Shown: positions 24,926 to 34,395, numbered from the stretch's first letter. The stretch is 36,435 nt of DNA from Kamptonema sp. UHCC 0994 (GCF_029167235.1 NZ_JARFTR010000126.1:1-36435); one strand, 5' to 3'. Notes: generated by a model not told the origin, from the letters alone. Translations and numbers: made by a program.

Positions 24926-26365
24926 ATGAGTGCTACAGTCCAAACCTTAGTCAATCAGCCCTATAAATACGGCTTTGTCACCGAAATCGAGTCAGACACC
25001 ATCCCTCGCGGTCTCAGCGAAGAAGTCGTCCGCCTGATTTCCTCCAAGAAAAACGAGCCAGCCTTCATGCTGGAATTTCGTCTCAAGGCCTACCGGCAAT
25101 GGCTGAAAATGACCGAGCCCACTTGGCCCCACGTCAGCTACCCCCCCATCAACTACCAAGAAATCATTTATTATTCTGCACCCCGGCAAAAACCCAAAAA
25201 ACTAAACAGCCTCGAAGAAGTTGACCCCGTTTTGTTAGAAACCTTCGAGAAATTAGGCATTTCCTTATCTGAGCAAAAAAGACTCAGTAACGTTGCCGTT
25301 GACGCAGTTTTTGATAGCGTTTCCGTCGCTACCACCTTCAGAGAAAAACTAGCCAAAGATGGGGTAATTTTCTGTTCGATTTCCGAAGCAGTCAAAGACT
25401 ATCCCGAACTAATTGAAAAATATCTCGGTAGTGTTGTCCCCGTAGGTGATAACTACTTCGCGGCGCTCAATTCTGCCGTATTTAGCGACGGTTCCTTCGT
25501 CTATATTCCCAAAGGCGTAAAATGCCCGATGGAATTGTCTACATATTTTCGCATCAATAACGGCGACTCTGGGCAATTTGAACGCACATTAATTATCGCC
25601 GAAGCCGGCAGCAGTGTTAGCTATTTGGAAGGCTGCACCGCACCGATGTTTGATACTAACCAATTACACGCCGCTGTTGTAGAATTGGTAGCATTAGATA
25701 ACGCTGACATCAAATATTCAACAGTGCAAAATTGGTATGCTGGCGATGAAAATGGTAAAGGCGGCATTTACAATTTTGTGACCAAGCGGGGTTTATGTCA
25801 GGGAGTCAATTCTAAGATTTCTTGGACGCAGGTAGAAACCGGTTCTGCGATTACTTGGAAATATCCTAGTTGCGTGCTTGTTGGTGACAACTCTGTGGGA
25901 GAATTTTACTCAGTAGCCCTGACCAATCACAAGCAGCAAGCTGACACTGGTACCAAGATGGTACATATCGGTAAAAATACCCGCAGTACGATTATTTCTA
26001 AGGGAATTTCGGCGGGAAAATCATCCAATAGCTATCGTGGTTTGGTCAAAATGGGGCCGAATTCTAAGGGGTCGCGGAATTATTCTCAGTGCGATTCAAT
26101 GTTAATTGGCGATAATGCTCAAGCTAATACTTTCCCTTATATCCAAGTGCAAAATCACACGGCTAAAGTTGAGCATGAAGCTTCTACCTCCAAGATTGGA
26201 GAGGATCAATTGTTCTTTTTTGCACAACGGGGAATTTCGCCAGAAGATGCTATTTCCATGATGATTAGCGGATTTTGTAAGGATGTTTTCAATCAATTAC
26301 CGATGGAATTTGCTGTGGAGGCTGACAAGTTATTAAGCTTGAAGTTAGAAGGCAGTGTTGGTTGA
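24926..26365 (+). CDS. sufB: Fe-S cluster assembly scaffold protein SufB
   Basis: This 479-residue protein matches SufB over its normal length: [19 protein letters not shown] near the N terminus, [29 protein letters not shown], the beta-helix core, [18 protein letters not shown], and [20 protein letters not shown] near the C terminus. SufB forms the SufBC2D scaffold on which Fe-S clusters are built. An in-frame TTG at 24824 would add 34 residues unlike SufB and would lie inside operator site 2, so I use the ATG at 24926. This gives a 5' leader of about 120 bases. sufB heads the plus-strand suf operon. Confidence 0.98.
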   Translation: MSATVQTLVNQPYKYGFVTEIESDTIPRGLSEEVVRLISSKKNEPAFMLEFRLKAYRQWLKMTEPTWPHVSYPPINYQEIIYYSAPRQKPKKLNSLEEVDPVLLETFEKLGISLSEQKRLSNVAVDAVFDSVSVATTFREKLAKDGVIFCSISEAVKDYPELIEKYLGSVVPVGDNYFAALNSAVFSDGSFVYIPKGVKCPMELSTYFRINNGDSGQFERTLIIAEAGSSVSYLEGCTAPMFDTNQLHAAVVELVALDNADIKYSTVQNWYAGDENGKGGIYNFVTKRGLCQGVNSKISWTQVETGSAITWKYPSCVLVGDNSVGEFYSVALTNHKQQADTGTKMVHIGKNTRSTIISKGISAGKSSNSYRGLVKMGPNSKGSRNYSQCDSMLIGDNAQANTFPYIQVQNHTAKVEHEASTSKIGEDQLFFFAQRGISPEDAISMMISGFCKDVFNQLPMEFAVEADKLLSLKLEGSVG

Positions 26366-26371
26366 TTGTTG

Positions 26372-26388
26372 GGTGGGCTTTGCCCACC
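26372..26388. repeat. GGTGGGC-TTT-GCCCACC hairpin after sufB
   Basis: A perfect 7-bp stem with a 3-base loop starts 7 bases after the sufB stop. It resembles a short GC-rich dispersed repeat of cyanobacteria and could slow or process the suf mRNA between sufB and the rest. No T run follows. Confidence 0.6.
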
Positions 26389-26412
26389 TTCATCTTAGCA
26401 AGGTTGATGGCA

Positions 26413-26847
26413 ATGAAAACAGAAAACATGGGGATTACTTACGCAGAAATTGAACTAATTCGCAGTGACGATAGAGCACTGTTTCGAGAAGGCTATATCC
26501 AAGAAGATCAGATTAAATCCGTCAAAGTTAGAGCATTGGTAGACAGTGGTTCTTCCATGTTAGCCATTACTGAAGCGGTAAAAAATCAGCTAAATCTTGG
26601 TAAATTAGATGAAAAGCAAGCTGAATTAGCGGATGGTTCGATAGTCCGATTAGAAATAGTCGGCCCTGTGGAAATCCGGTTTGAAAATCGAATTACCACT
26701 GTAAGGGCGATGGTTGTTCCTAATAGTAATGTGGTTTTACTGGGGGCAATTCCCATGCAGGATATGGATGTTTTGATTGACCCCAAACGGGAACAATTGA
26801 TTGTGAATCCAGAAAGTCCTGATATTGCTAGAATGCTTCTTAAGTGA
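26413..26847 (+). CDS. Retropepsin-like (clan AA) aspartic protease candidate
   Basis: This 144-residue protein has the one-domain retropepsin pattern: VKVRALVDSGSSMLAIT (catalytic D-S-G triad), a hydrophobic-strand flap region with ELADGSIVRLEIVGPVEIRF, then VVLLGAIPMQDMDVLIDP, in which the hydrophobic-hydrophobic-Gly element of such folds is visible. Such proteases act as dimers. There is no signal peptide. I chose the ATG at 26413, nine bases after an AAGG box; starts at 26407 or 26428 are possible. It lies 47 bases after sufB and 53 before sufC, inside an otherwise standard suf operon. A role in Fe-S protein turnover is only a guess from position. Confidence 0.8.
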   Translation: MKTENMGITYAEIELIRSDDRALFREGYIQEDQIKSVKVRALVDSGSSMLAITEAVKNQLNLGKLDEKQAELADGSIVRLEIVGPVEIRFENRITTVRAMVVPNSNVVLLGAIPMQDMDVLIDPKREQLIVNPESPDIARMLLK

Positions 26848-26900
26848 AGTCAAATTAAACCCCCAAAAGCGCAGAACGCGCAAAGGAGAAAAAAAGAGAG

Positions 26901-27692
26901 ATGATTGTTGAAAATAGTCAAGTTATATTGTCAGTTCGGGATTTAACTGCTGATGTTGATGGGACGCAAATCCTTAAAGGTTTGAACCTAGAAATTAAGG
27001 CGGGTGAAATTCACGCGATTATGGGGCCGAATGGTTCGGGGAAAAGCACTTTCTCTAAGATTTTAGCTGGTCATCCTGCTTATACAGTAACGGGTGGCGA
27101 AGTTATTTTCTTAGGACACAATTTGCTGGAATTATCACCACAAGAACGCTCTTTAGCGGGTGTGTTTTTGGCTTTTCAATATCCCTTGGAAATTCCGGGA
27201 GTGAGTAATCTTGACTTTTTGCGAGTAGCTTACAATTCCCGTCGAAAGCATCAGGGATTAGAAGAACTTGATACTTTTGATTTTCAAGATTTAGTAGAGC
27301 AAAAGTTGGATATTGTCAAGATGAATCCAGCTTTTCTTGACCGCAGCGTGAATGAGGGTTTTTCTGGCGGCGAGAAAAAGCGCAATGAGATTCTGCAAAT
27401 GGCACTATTAGAACCGAAATTAGCAATTTTAGACGAGACTGATTCGGGTTTAGATATCGATGCGCTGAAAATTGTCGCAACTGGCGTGAATCAGTTAGCA
27501 AATGCTGAGAATGCCATGCTCGTAATTACTCATTATCAGCGGTTGTTAAATTATATTGTGCCGGATTACGTTCACGTCATGGAAGGTGGACGAATTCTGA
27601 CTACTGGTACTAAAGATTTGGCACTGGAATTGGAAGCACGCGGTTATGATTGGGTAGTAGAAGCTGAAGCATCAGAGGTGGCGGCGCGATGA
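26901..27692 (+). CDS. sufC: Fe-S cluster assembly ATPase SufC
   Basis: This 263-residue ABC ATPase has Walker A GPNGSGKS (42-49), the Q-loop [10 protein letters not shown] (91-100), signature FSGGEKKR (154-161), Walker [11 protein letters not shown] (174-183) and a switch His in VITHYQRLL. SufC pairs with SufB and SufD and drives shape changes of the scaffold. The start follows an AGAGAG box. Its stop overlaps the sufD start by four bases (ATGA), so the two are translationally coupled. Confidence 0.98.
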   Translation: MIVENSQVILSVRDLTADVDGTQILKGLNLEIKAGEIHAIMGPNGSGKSTFSKILAGHPAYTVTGGEVIFLGHNLLELSPQERSLAGVFLAFQYPLEIPGVSNLDFLRVAYNSRRKHQGLEELDTFDFQDLVEQKLDIVKMNPAFLDRSVNEGFSGGEKKRNEILQMALLEPKLAILDETDSGLDIDALKIVATGVNQLANAENAMLVITHYQRLLNYIVPDYVHVMEGGRILTTGTKDLALELEARGYDWVVEAEASEVAAR

Positions 27693-29020
27693 CTGTAAAA
27701 GTTATTAATCGAGAAACATTTTTGCCTGATATCGTGAGTCAGTGTCGCCAAATTAGTACAAATGAAAATTGCCCTTATGGGTTAAAAGATTTGCGTGACG
27801 TGGCTACGGAATATGTACTTTCTGCTTCTTTCCCCACTACCAGAGATGAAGAATGGCGGTTTACAAATTTGTCACCGCTATTAGAAATTCCTTTCGCTGT
27901 AGCTGAGAATAATCAGGTAGATATTAGCTTGGCAGATATCACTTTACCTGTCAATGCCAAAGATGATGTACCATTGAGATTAGTATTTGTCAATGGTAAC
28001 TATGCCCCGCAATTGTCAACAGTTCCATCTTCTGAACTCCCAACTTTAGCGCTGGAATTTTATGCAGGGAATTTAACTAATGCACCTGCACTTTATCATG
28101 CTCGGATTCGCGCTTGTTTAAGCAAGAATGAGCATACAGAAGTTTTCTCAGCTTTGAATGTCGCAGGTTTAGTGGATACAGCAGTAGTATTTGTGCCTGC
28201 AAATAAAGCAATAGATAATCCCATCCACTTACTATTTGTGACGGTTGCCGGGGCCACTCCTACAATGTCCCAACCGCACTGTTTAGTAATAGCTGAACCA
28301 GGAAGTAGTGTAACCCTGGTTGAGGATTATGTTACTCTTGGCAATATCTCTACTTTCACTAATGCGGTGACAGATATAGTAGTAGGTGAAAATGCTGCTG
28401 TTAATCACATTCGTATTCAGCGGGAAGGTGGAAAAGCTTTTCACATTGGGAAAAGTGCAATCTCGCAATCCCGTAATAGTCGCTATACCTGCCATGCTAT
28501 TAGTTTGGGAGCAAAAATATCGCGCCATAATTTAGATGTATCTCAGGGGGGAGAAGCTACTGAGACAACGCTAAATGGTTTAACATTAATTGGCGGGGAA
28601 CAGTTAGCAGACACTCACAGTTTAATCGGTTTTAATCATCCTCATGGCACGAGTCGTCAATTGCATAAGTGCATTATTGATGATAAAGCTCATGCTGTAT
28701 TTAACGGCAAAGTTTTTGTTCCCAAACTTGCACAATTGACAGATGCTGGACAATTAAGCCGCAATTTGTTGCTGTCACCAAAAGCACGGGTTGATACTAA
28801 GCCACAGTTAGAAATTACTGCTGATAATGTTAAGTGTTCTCACGGTGCAACTGTCAGCCAATTGGAGGATGATGAGATTTTCTATCTGCAAAGTCGCGGT
28901 TTAGATGAAGATATGAGCCGAAATTTGTTAATCAATGCGTTTGCGGCGGAAATTCTCAATCAGTTACCTGTAGCTGCGGTGCGAGAAATGCTGGCTTGTA
29001 TTGTAGCAAGTCGTACTTAA
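27689..29020 (+). CDS. sufD: Fe-S cluster assembly scaffold protein SufD
   Basis: This 443-residue protein matches Suf[15 protein letters not shown] near the N terminus, a beta-helix core with [16 protein letters not shown] and [13 protein letters not shown], then [40 protein letters not shown] and [20 protein letters not shown]. The conserved CSHGATV motif includes the Cys and His implicated in cluster assembly with SufB. It acts in the cytoplasmic SufBC2D complex. The following sufS is 206 bases away, with a MITE-like element between them. Confidence 0.97.
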   Translation: MTVKVINRETFLPDIVSQCRQISTNENCPYGLKDLRDVATEYVLSASFPTTRDEEWRFTNLSPLLEIPFAVAENNQVDISLADITLPVNAKDDVPLRLVFVNGNYAPQLSTVPSSELPTLALEFYAGNLTNAPALYHARIRACLSKNEHTEVFSALNVAGLVDTAVVFVPANKAIDNPIHLLFVTVAGATPTMSQPHCLVIAEPGSSVTLVEDYVTLGNISTFTNAVTDIVVGENAAVNHIRIQREGGKAFHIGKSAISQSRNSRYTCHAISLGAKISRHNLDVSQGGEATETTLNGLTLIGGEQLADTHSLIGFNHPHGTSRQLHKCIIDDKAHAVFNGKVFVPKLAQLTDAGQLSRNLLLSPKARVDTKPQLEITADNVKCSHGATVSQLEDDEIFYLQSRGLDEDMSRNLLINAFAAEILNQLPVAAVREMLACIVASRT

Positions 29021-29044
29021 TTTTTCTGCTGCTAAGCCATCAAC

Positions 29045-29179
29045 CCGCCGGGGGTTTTACCCCCCGTTTCATCGCTAAATTCCTCTTAAGAGGACTAAAC
29101 ATAAAGCGATTTTTAACTAAAGTTTTCAGTCGATTTCAACCGACTTTAACTATTAGACGGAGGTTTTAACCTCCGGCGG
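29045..29179. mobile_element. MITE-like inverted-repeat element between sufD and sufS
   Basis: The 135-base segment starts CCGCCGGGGGTT and ends with the reverse complement of CCGCCGGAGGTT (11 of 12 matching). Inside are further palindromes: GGGGGTTTTACCCCC, CCTCTTAAGAGG, AGTCG...CGACT and GGAGGTT-TT-AACCTCC. There is no coding frame. The form suits a small non-autonomous element or a multi-hairpin repeat, and it could act in the suf mRNA. Confidence 0.65.
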
Positions 29180-29226
29180 TACTGAAGCATAAAGTTTTAA
29201 TTCATCGCTACCTATTACCAAAAAAA

Positions 29227-30486
29227 ATGACTATTACTCAAGAAAAAACCCTAGCATCTAAAGTGCGCCCCGACTTCCAAATTTTAGAACAAGAAGTCAA
29301 CGGCCAACCCCTCGTTTATTTAGACAATGCAGCTACCTCTCAAAAGCCTTTAGCTGTCCTCAATGTACTCCGAGATTACTATCAACAAGATAATTCTAAC
29401 GTGCATCGGGGAGCGCACACGCTCAGCGGTAGAGCTACTGATGCCTATGAAGCAGCGCGAGATAAAATTGCGGCCTTTATCAATGCAGCTTCTCGCCAAG
29501 AAATTATCTACACCCGTAATGCCAGTGAAGCAATTAATTTAGTCGCCTATTCTTGGGGATTTAGCAACCTGGAACCAGGCGATGAAATCATCCTTTCTAT
29601 CATGGAACATCACAGCAATATTGTCCCTTGGCAATTTGTCGCAAAAAGGACAGGCGCAGTCCTGAAATTTGTCGAACTTACTGACACCCAAGAATTTGAT
29701 TTAGAACTGTTTAAAAGCCTAATTTCTGACAAAACCAAGTTAGTCTCTGTAGTCCACGTTTCCAATGCTCTAGGCTGTATTAATCCAGTCAAAGAGATTT
29801 GTAAAATTGCCCATAATTATGGTGCAAAAGTTTTAATTGATGGTTGTCAAAGTTTACCCCATCTGAGCGTAGATGTGCAGGATATTGATTGTGATTGGCT
29901 AGTAGCTTCTGGTCATAAAATGTGCGCTCCTACTGGCATTGGTTTTCTCTACGGTAAGTTAGAATTACTGCGGTCAATGCCTCCATTTATGGGCGGCGGC
30001 GAGATGATTGCCGATGTATTTCTTGACCATTCTACTTATGCCGATTTACCGCATAAATTTGAGGCGGGTACTCCCGCAATTGCAGAAGCAATTGCCCTCG
30101 GTGCAGCAGTAGATTATTTAAGTAACATTGGCATGGATAAAATTCATGCTTATGAAGCAGAATTGACTGCTTATTTATTCCAAAGATTGCGAGAAATCCC
30201 AAATATTACATTGTATGGGCCGAAGCCCGATATTAATGGGGAAGGTCGGGCAGCTTTAGCCGCTTTTAATGTTGGAGATTTGCATCCTCACGACTTATCT
30301 GAGATGTTAGACCAGGCGGGGGTTGCTATTCGCGCCGGTAATCATTGCACTCAGCCTTTGCACCGTTATTTATGTATTAGAGCTAGTGCGCGGGCGAGTT
30401 TATATTTTTACAATACTCGTGAAGAAATTGATGTATTTATTGCGGCTTTGAAGGATGCAATCGATTTTTTCGGGAGTAATATTTGA
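29227..30486 (+). CDS. sufS: Cysteine desulfurase SufS
   Basis: This 419-residue PLP enzyme has [12 protein letters not shown] (30-41), [45 protein letters not shown] (PLP Asp), the PLP Lys K231 in [18 protein letters not shown] and the active Cys C374 in [12 protein letters not shown]. It takes sulphur from cysteine and supplies it to the SufBCD scaffold. The class II desulfurase type is clear from the short active-site loop. An internal MITE-like element sits upstream, so it may have its own expression level relative to sufBCD. Confidence 0.98.
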   Translation: MTITQEKTLASKVRPDFQILEQEVNGQPLVYLDNAATSQKPLAVLNVLRDYYQQDNSNVHRGAHTLSGRATDAYEAARDKIAAFINAASRQEIIYTRNASEAINLVAYSWGFSNLEPGDEIILSIMEHHSNIVPWQFVAKRTGAVLKFVELTDTQEFDLELFKSLISDKTKLVSVVHVSNALGCINPVKEICKIAHNYGAKVLIDGCQSLPHLSVDVQDIDCDWLVASGHKMCAPTGIGFLYGKLELLRSMPPFMGGGEMIADVFLDHSTYADLPHKFEAGTPAIAEAIALGAAVDYLSNIGMDKIHAYEAELTAYLFQRLREIPNITLYGPKPDINGEGRAALAAFNVGDLHPHDLSEMLDQAGVAIRAGNHCTQPLHRYLCIRASARASLYFYNTREEIDVFIAALKDAIDFFGSNI

Positions 30487-30524
30487 GTAAAGTATGTTAT
30501 GCTTTTAAGCTGGGTGTTTCCCAT

Positions 30525-30544
30525 CCTATCTATACTTAGATAGG
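30525..30544 (+). terminator. Hairpin after sufS
   Basis: CCTATCT-atactt-AGATAGG is a perfect 7-bp stem 39 bases after the sufS stop. It is followed by ATTTACGG and not by a clear T run, so it is a possible but weak terminator of the suf operon. Confidence 0.45.
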
Positions 30545-30593
30545 ATTTACGGAAAACTACTATCTTCTGTTATGGTAGAAACCCGATTCACAG

Positions 30594-31679
30594 ATGCAAA
30601 TAGCAATACCTAGCTTATTTATCCGAGGTGGTACATCACGGGGACTTTACTTCCTTAAGCAAGACCTACCAGAAGAAATCGCACTACGAGACAAGGTGCT
30701 ACTAGCAGCAATGGGTTCCCCTGACGAACTGCAAATCGACGGTGTTGGAGGTGCCACATCACTTACTAGCAAAGTCGCCATCTTATCTCCTTCAACTCAT
30801 CCCTGGGCAGATATAGACTACCTCTTCGCGCAAGTAAAAATTGCTCAGCCCAAAGTTGACGTGGAACCTTCCTGTGGCAATATCCTCGCTGGTGTTGCTC
30901 CCGCAGCACTAGAAATGGGTTTAGTCAAGGCTGTGAATGGTCAAACAACAGTTAAGATTCATGCCGTCAACACTGGTTCATTGATTGAAGCCATAGTACA
31001 AACTCCAGGCGGTTGTATCGATTATCAAGGCCACACAAAAATTGACGGCGTACCTGGAACAGCAGCACCAATCCAGCTTAGTTTTATGGATGTTGTCGGT
31101 TCTAAGACAGGCAAGTTATTACCAACAGGTCAACTACGCGAGAAAATTGAAGGCGTTGAAGTGACCTGTATTGATGTTGCAATGCCGATGGTAATTGCCC
31201 GTGCCGAGGATTTGGGCAAAACAGGTTATGAAACCAAAGCGGAACTTGATGCCGATACTGCATTTTTTAATCGTATTGAGGCAATTCGTCGCATTGCTGG
31301 TTTGAGAATGGGACTTAGTAATGTTGCTAATAGCGTTATTCCCAAGTTCGCGATTCTCGCACCACCACGTTATGGAGGTAACGTGACATCCCGCTATTTT
31401 GTTCCAGATGTTTGTCATACCACCCACGCAGTCCTTGGGGGAATCTGCGTTGGCTGCTGTGCTGTACTAAAAGGTTCTGTCGCTGATGAGATAGCCATTG
31501 TGACGGGTGCTCAAAGAGAAACTATCGTAATCGAGCATCCTTTAGGAAAGATTGAGGTAGTCTTGGTAACTAGCTGCCAAGGTTCTGATATAAATGTGGA
31601 ACGCGCTGGCGTGGTGCGTACAGCACGTCTGCTGTTCTCAGGCAATATTCACGTCCCTGCTCATCTTTGGAATCGGTAA
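30594..31679 (+). CDS. PrpF-family (AcnD-accessory / aconitate-type) isomerase
   Basis: This 361-residue protein matches the PrpF/DUF453 family (diaminopimelate-epimerase fold): IRGGTSRGLYF at the N terminus (10-20), DGVGGATSLTSKVAIL (about 49-64), VDVEPSCGNILAGVAPAALE (with the family's active Cys), GVPGTAAPIQLSFMD, and GGNVTSRYFVPDVCHTTHAV. Members isomerise methylaconitate, aconitate or oxalomesaconate. No prpB, prpC, prpD or acnD gene is visible nearby, so the substrate is open. The gene is 32 bases upstream of a permease on the same strand, which may supply or export a related compound. Confidence 0.9.
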   Translation: MQIAIPSLFIRGGTSRGLYFLKQDLPEEIALRDKVLLAAMGSPDELQIDGVGGATSLTSKVAILSPSTHPWADIDYLFAQVKIAQPKVDVEPSCGNILAGVAPAALEMGLVKAVNGQTTVKIHAVNTGSLIEAIVQTPGGCIDYQGHTKIDGVPGTAAPIQLSFMDVVGSKTGKLLPTGQLREKIEGVEVTCIDVAMPMVIARAEDLGKTGYETKAELDADTAFFNRIEAIRRIAGLRMGLSNVANSVIPKFAILAPPRYGGNVTSRYFVPDVCHTTHAVLGGICVGCCAVLKGSVADEIAIVTGAQRETIVIEHPLGKIEVVLVTSCQGSDINVERAGVVRTARLLFSGNIHVPAHLWNR

Positions 31680-31711
31680 GTAGTTGGACACAAATCAATC
31701 CTTGATAGCAG

Positions 31712-33061
31712 ATGAATACAGAAAATTCTAAGGTATCGGCAACTGAACCAAAACAACTGAAGCGAGAGTTAGGTTGGTTTGGTTCGACCATCATGGGATT
31801 AGGCTCAGTCCTGGGAGTGGGGATTTTTGTTAGTCTTGGACTTGCTACAGAAGTATCTGGTTCTGCCGTAATTGTCGCATTAATTTTAGCTGGGTTGGTA
31901 GTGGCTTGCAATAGTCTTAATCTCACCCAACTTGCAGTTAGTCATCCTGTTAGTGGTGGTGTGTATGAGTATGGCTACAAGTACTTGAACCCTTGGCTAG
32001 GTTTTACTGCTGGCTGGTTATTTCTTTTGGGTAAAATGGCTGTCGCAGCAACAGCCGCCCTCAGTTTTGCTGGCTACTTACTTAGTACCATAGGTGTGAC
32101 TGAGAGAGGTTATCTAGTACCTGTAGCTGAAGCGGCAATTTTAATTATGACTTTAGTTGTTCTGGCGGGAATACGGACTTCTAAAATCACAACTTTAGTT
32201 GTTTTATCAGTGACAATTGGCTCTTTATTGTTCTTGATTGTTGCTGGTTTAATCGTTTTCCCGGAGAATGCTTTAGCAAATCTGGCTTTTCCTGAGATTG
32301 ATGGTAGCAATTGGCTCAAAAATCAGCTTCAGTCAATTGCTTTATTGTTTGTTGCTTACAATGGTGCGGCTCGCATAGCTCTGTTAAGTGAAGAAGTAGT
32401 AGAACCTAGAAAAAACATCCCCAAATCCGTAATTATTACGATAGTTTTTACGATGCTACTTTACATTGGCTTAGCGATAGTAAGTTTGGGTTCAATTGGC
32501 CCATTAGCTTTTAGCGAAGCAGCAAGAGTGCAAGCAGCACCTTTAGAAGTTGTAGCTGAGAGTTTTGGCATTCCTGTTGCACCAACAATTGTAGCAATTG
32601 GTGCGATTACGGCAATGCTGAGTATCCTACTCAGTACAGTTTTGAGTTTATCTCGTTTGATTTTAGCGATGGGTAGGCGAGGAGATATGCCCCGTTTTCT
32701 TACCCAATTAAACAGTACCGGCTCAACACCCTATTGGGCTGTTATTTCTGTGGGAATTGCGATTGCACTTTTAGTGTTAATTGGTAATGTGAAAACTACT
32801 TGGGCTTTTGGAACTTTCGGCGCTCTTTATCGGTGTTTTATTGTGGCTCTAGCAACACTGCGTCTCAGTGATGAAGAACGTTTGTATCCCATAGGAATAA
32901 CTTGGATAGCTCTTTTGTCTTCTGTAGTTTTGGCTTTTTGTCTGGATTGGCAAGTCTGGTTAGTTGGTTTGGGAGTAATTGTTGTTGGAGTAATCTGGCA
33001 TTTGATAGCGCACCGGATTTATTTAACCGCAGGTTTAAGTACAACAGTAACCGAGGAATAA
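31712..33061 (+). CDS. APC-superfamily amino acid permease
   Basis: This 449-residue membrane protein starts with the APC signature GWFGSTIMGLGSVLGVGIFV (TM1, with the unwound GVGIF site) and HPVSGGVYEYGYKYLNPWLG (TM2-TM3 region), and has about twelve TM segments. The loop ALLSEEVVEPRKNIPKSVI after TM6 is also typical of amino acid permeases. It likely imports an amino acid or related compound by cation symport or exchange. It is short (449 residues), ending soon after TM12. The gene follows the PrpF-type gene with a 32-base gap, so the two may be co-transcribed. Substrate cannot be given. Confidence 0.92.
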   Translation: MNTENSKVSATEPKQLKRELGWFGSTIMGLGSVLGVGIFVSLGLATEVSGSAVIVALILAGLVVACNSLNLTQLAVSHPVSGGVYEYGYKYLNPWLGFTAGWLFLLGKMAVAATAALSFAGYLLSTIGVTERGYLVPVAEAAILIMTLVVLAGIRTSKITTLVVLSVTIGSLLFLIVAGLIVFPENALANLAFPEIDGSNWLKNQLQSIALLFVAYNGAARIALLSEEVVEPRKNIPKSVIITIVFTMLLYIGLAIVSLGSIGPLAFSEAARVQAAPLEVVAESFGIPVAPTIVAIGAITAMLSILLSTVLSLSRLILAMGRRGDMPRFLTQLNSTGSTPYWAVISVGIAIALLVLIGNVKTTWAFGTFGALYRCFIVALATLRLSDEERLYPIGITWIALLSSVVLAFCLDWQVWLVGLGVIVVGVIWHLIAHRIYLTAGLSTTVTEE

Positions 33062-33480
33062 TACAAAAATCGCCTGCTTCTTTCCTCCCTAAAAGTGAGG
33101 TATTATTAAGACTTACGCACACAAACACCCAATTCTGTCATTGTGAGCTGACGGGGCGATAATCTCGCCCGAAACCCAGACAAGACTGAAGGGGGTGGCA
33201 ACCCATTCAATCGTAGTACGTGCCTAAGTCCTATTTATAGCAACCTTCTTGGCAGTTAAGACGTTCTGATTTCCTACCAAACTCGCTTATTCTATTTCCT
33301 TCTTTCCCTTCTTTCCCTAGCCTAAGCGCCCCTAGCCTAAGCGCCCCTAACCGACGAAAGCGGTTGCTATAAATCGATTGCCTTCAACCATCCACGATTA
33401 AAAAGACAGATCGCACCAAAGCCATACTATAGTTGCAGGATATGTTTCCTGATTTTCACATCCAACTGAGCTAAGATTCT
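33062..33480. other. Gene-free gap with several small repeats
   Basis: No supported gene lies here. The gap holds a GGGCGA-taatc-TCGCCC hairpin (33154-33170) next to a TCATTGTGAG word, a 140-base inverted-repeat element (33234-33373) and a 15-base tandem duplication (33315-33344). The last 100 bases before the Nudix gene contain its probable promoter, with no clear consensus. Confidence 0.75.
33234..33373. mobile_element. Inverted-repeat element with perfect 12-bp ends
   Basis: TTTATAGCAACC (33234-33245) is matched exactly in reverse complement by GGTTGCTATAAA (33362-33373). The 116 bases between carry no gene, and contain a tandem duplication of CCCTAGCCTAAGCGC (33315-33344). Size and ends fit a MITE-like element. 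No clear target-site duplication is seen. Confidence 0.55.
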
Positions 33481-33960
33481 ATGGCTCGCGAGCCAATTCC
33501 TACATGGTATTTTACCCTAGTTGTCGTTCACTTAGAAAACCGTTTTCTAATGGTACACGAGCGCAAACACGAGCAGCAGTGGTACCTTCCTGCGGGGCGA
33601 GTCGAACCAGGAGAGAGTCTGCTGGAAGCAGCACAACGCAATACTTTACAGGAAGCAGGTATCCCCATCGTAATTGAAGGAATTCTCCGCTTTGAGCATA
33701 CAGTCATGCCCAAGGGTATAGTTCGTGTTAGAGTAATTTTCGTCGCCCGCCCAGAAGACAGCACCCCTCCGAAAAGTAAACCAGACGAGCATACCTTGGG
33801 CGCACAGTGGTATTCTCTCAAGGAATTAGATCGGCTATCCTTACGGGGAGAGGAAGTGCGGGAAATGATTTATTACATGGCGAGTGGTGCCCCTATTTAC
33901 CCCCTGGAGGTGCTCAGTTTCGAGGGTGCGCCCTTTAAACGCCATCGGTATCGGTGGTAA
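33481..33960 (+). CDS. Nudix-fold protein with degenerate Nudix box
   Basis: This 159-residue protein has the Nudix fold pattern: FTLVVVHLENRFLMVHERKH, then LPAGRVEPGESLLEAAQ, the box helix RNTLQEAGI, and EHTLGAQWYSLKEL further on. The consensus box GX5EX7REUXEEXGU is kept in the first part, but the REUXEE part reads RNTLQE, so two of the three metal-binding Glu positions are Asn and Gln. Nudix enzymes cleave nucleoside diphosphates linked to another group with Mg. Here hydrolysis may be weak or lost and the protein may bind a ligand only. The sequence style is near MutT/NUDT18-type members. It stands alone, with repeats on both sides. Confidence 0.88.
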   Translation: MAREPIPTWYFTLVVVHLENRFLMVHERKHEQQWYLPAGRVEPGESLLEAAQRNTLQEAGIPIVIEGILRFEHTVMPKGIVRVRVIFVARPEDSTPPKSKPDEHTLGAQWYSLKELDRLSLRGEEVREMIYYMASGAPIYPLEVLSFEGAPFKRHRYRW

Positions 33961-34180
33961 TGTGGTAATCAAGATGTATGGCTGATATCGGAGAGACGAT
34001 CGCGTAACAAATTTGGAAACAGCCCTCGATTAGTCTGATGTAGTAGTTTTAATAGTAAGTTGTGTCTACTAGCAGGTTTGGGCGCTATGGTAGCGGTATG
34101 AGTGGCGCGATCGCCCTTTTGTGGTAGAACAAATTACATTACCCCGTGAAGTAGTTGATTACCTACTGCTTACCAAAGAA

Positions 34181-34225
34181 GGGACTAGGGACTAGGGACT
34201 AGGGACTAGGGACTAGGGACTAGGG
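34181..34225. repeat. STRR array, six copies of GGGACTA
   Basis: Six perfect tandem copies of GGGACTA (34181-34222) and three bases of a seventh. This is a G-rich seven-base unit different from the AT-rich units elsewhere in the window. Confidence 0.95.
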
Positions 34226-34258
34226 AAAGAGGAAGAGAGAGGGAGATGGGGAGGATCG

Positions 34259-34389
34259 GTAATTAGCCATTAGCCATTAGCCATTAGCCATTAGCCATTA
34301 CCAATTAGCCATTAGCCATTAGCCATTAGCCATTAGCCATTAGCCATTACCAATTACCAATTACCAATTACCAATTACCAATTACCAAT
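34259..34389. repeat. STRR array, units ATTAGCC and ATTACCA
   Basis: About eighteen contiguous seven-base units alternate in blocks between ATTAGCC and ATTACCA. The array ends 6 bases before the ATG of the TonB-like gene, so it occupies the place of the ribosome-binding site. Confidence 0.95.
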
Positions 34390-34395
34390 CTTAGT

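Larger units (their letters stand above)
33961..34395. other. Gene-free gap with two STRR arrays
   Basis: No supported gene is present. A HIP1-containing stretch to about 34180 is followed by a GGGACTA array (34181-34225), a purine-rich stretch and an ATTAGCC/ATTACCA array that ends just before the next start codon. Confidence 0.8.

Noticed and set aside
29610-29792. Minus-strand open frames inside sufS, sufC, sufB and other genes
   Set aside because: They are shadows of well-supported genes, with no ribosome-binding site or family motif.
34094-34195. 33-codon open frame (contains VVEQITLPREVVDYLL) as a gene or remnant
   Set aside because: It has no usable start, ends within the GGGACTA repeats and matches no family I can name; it is too short to support as a gene or pseudogene.
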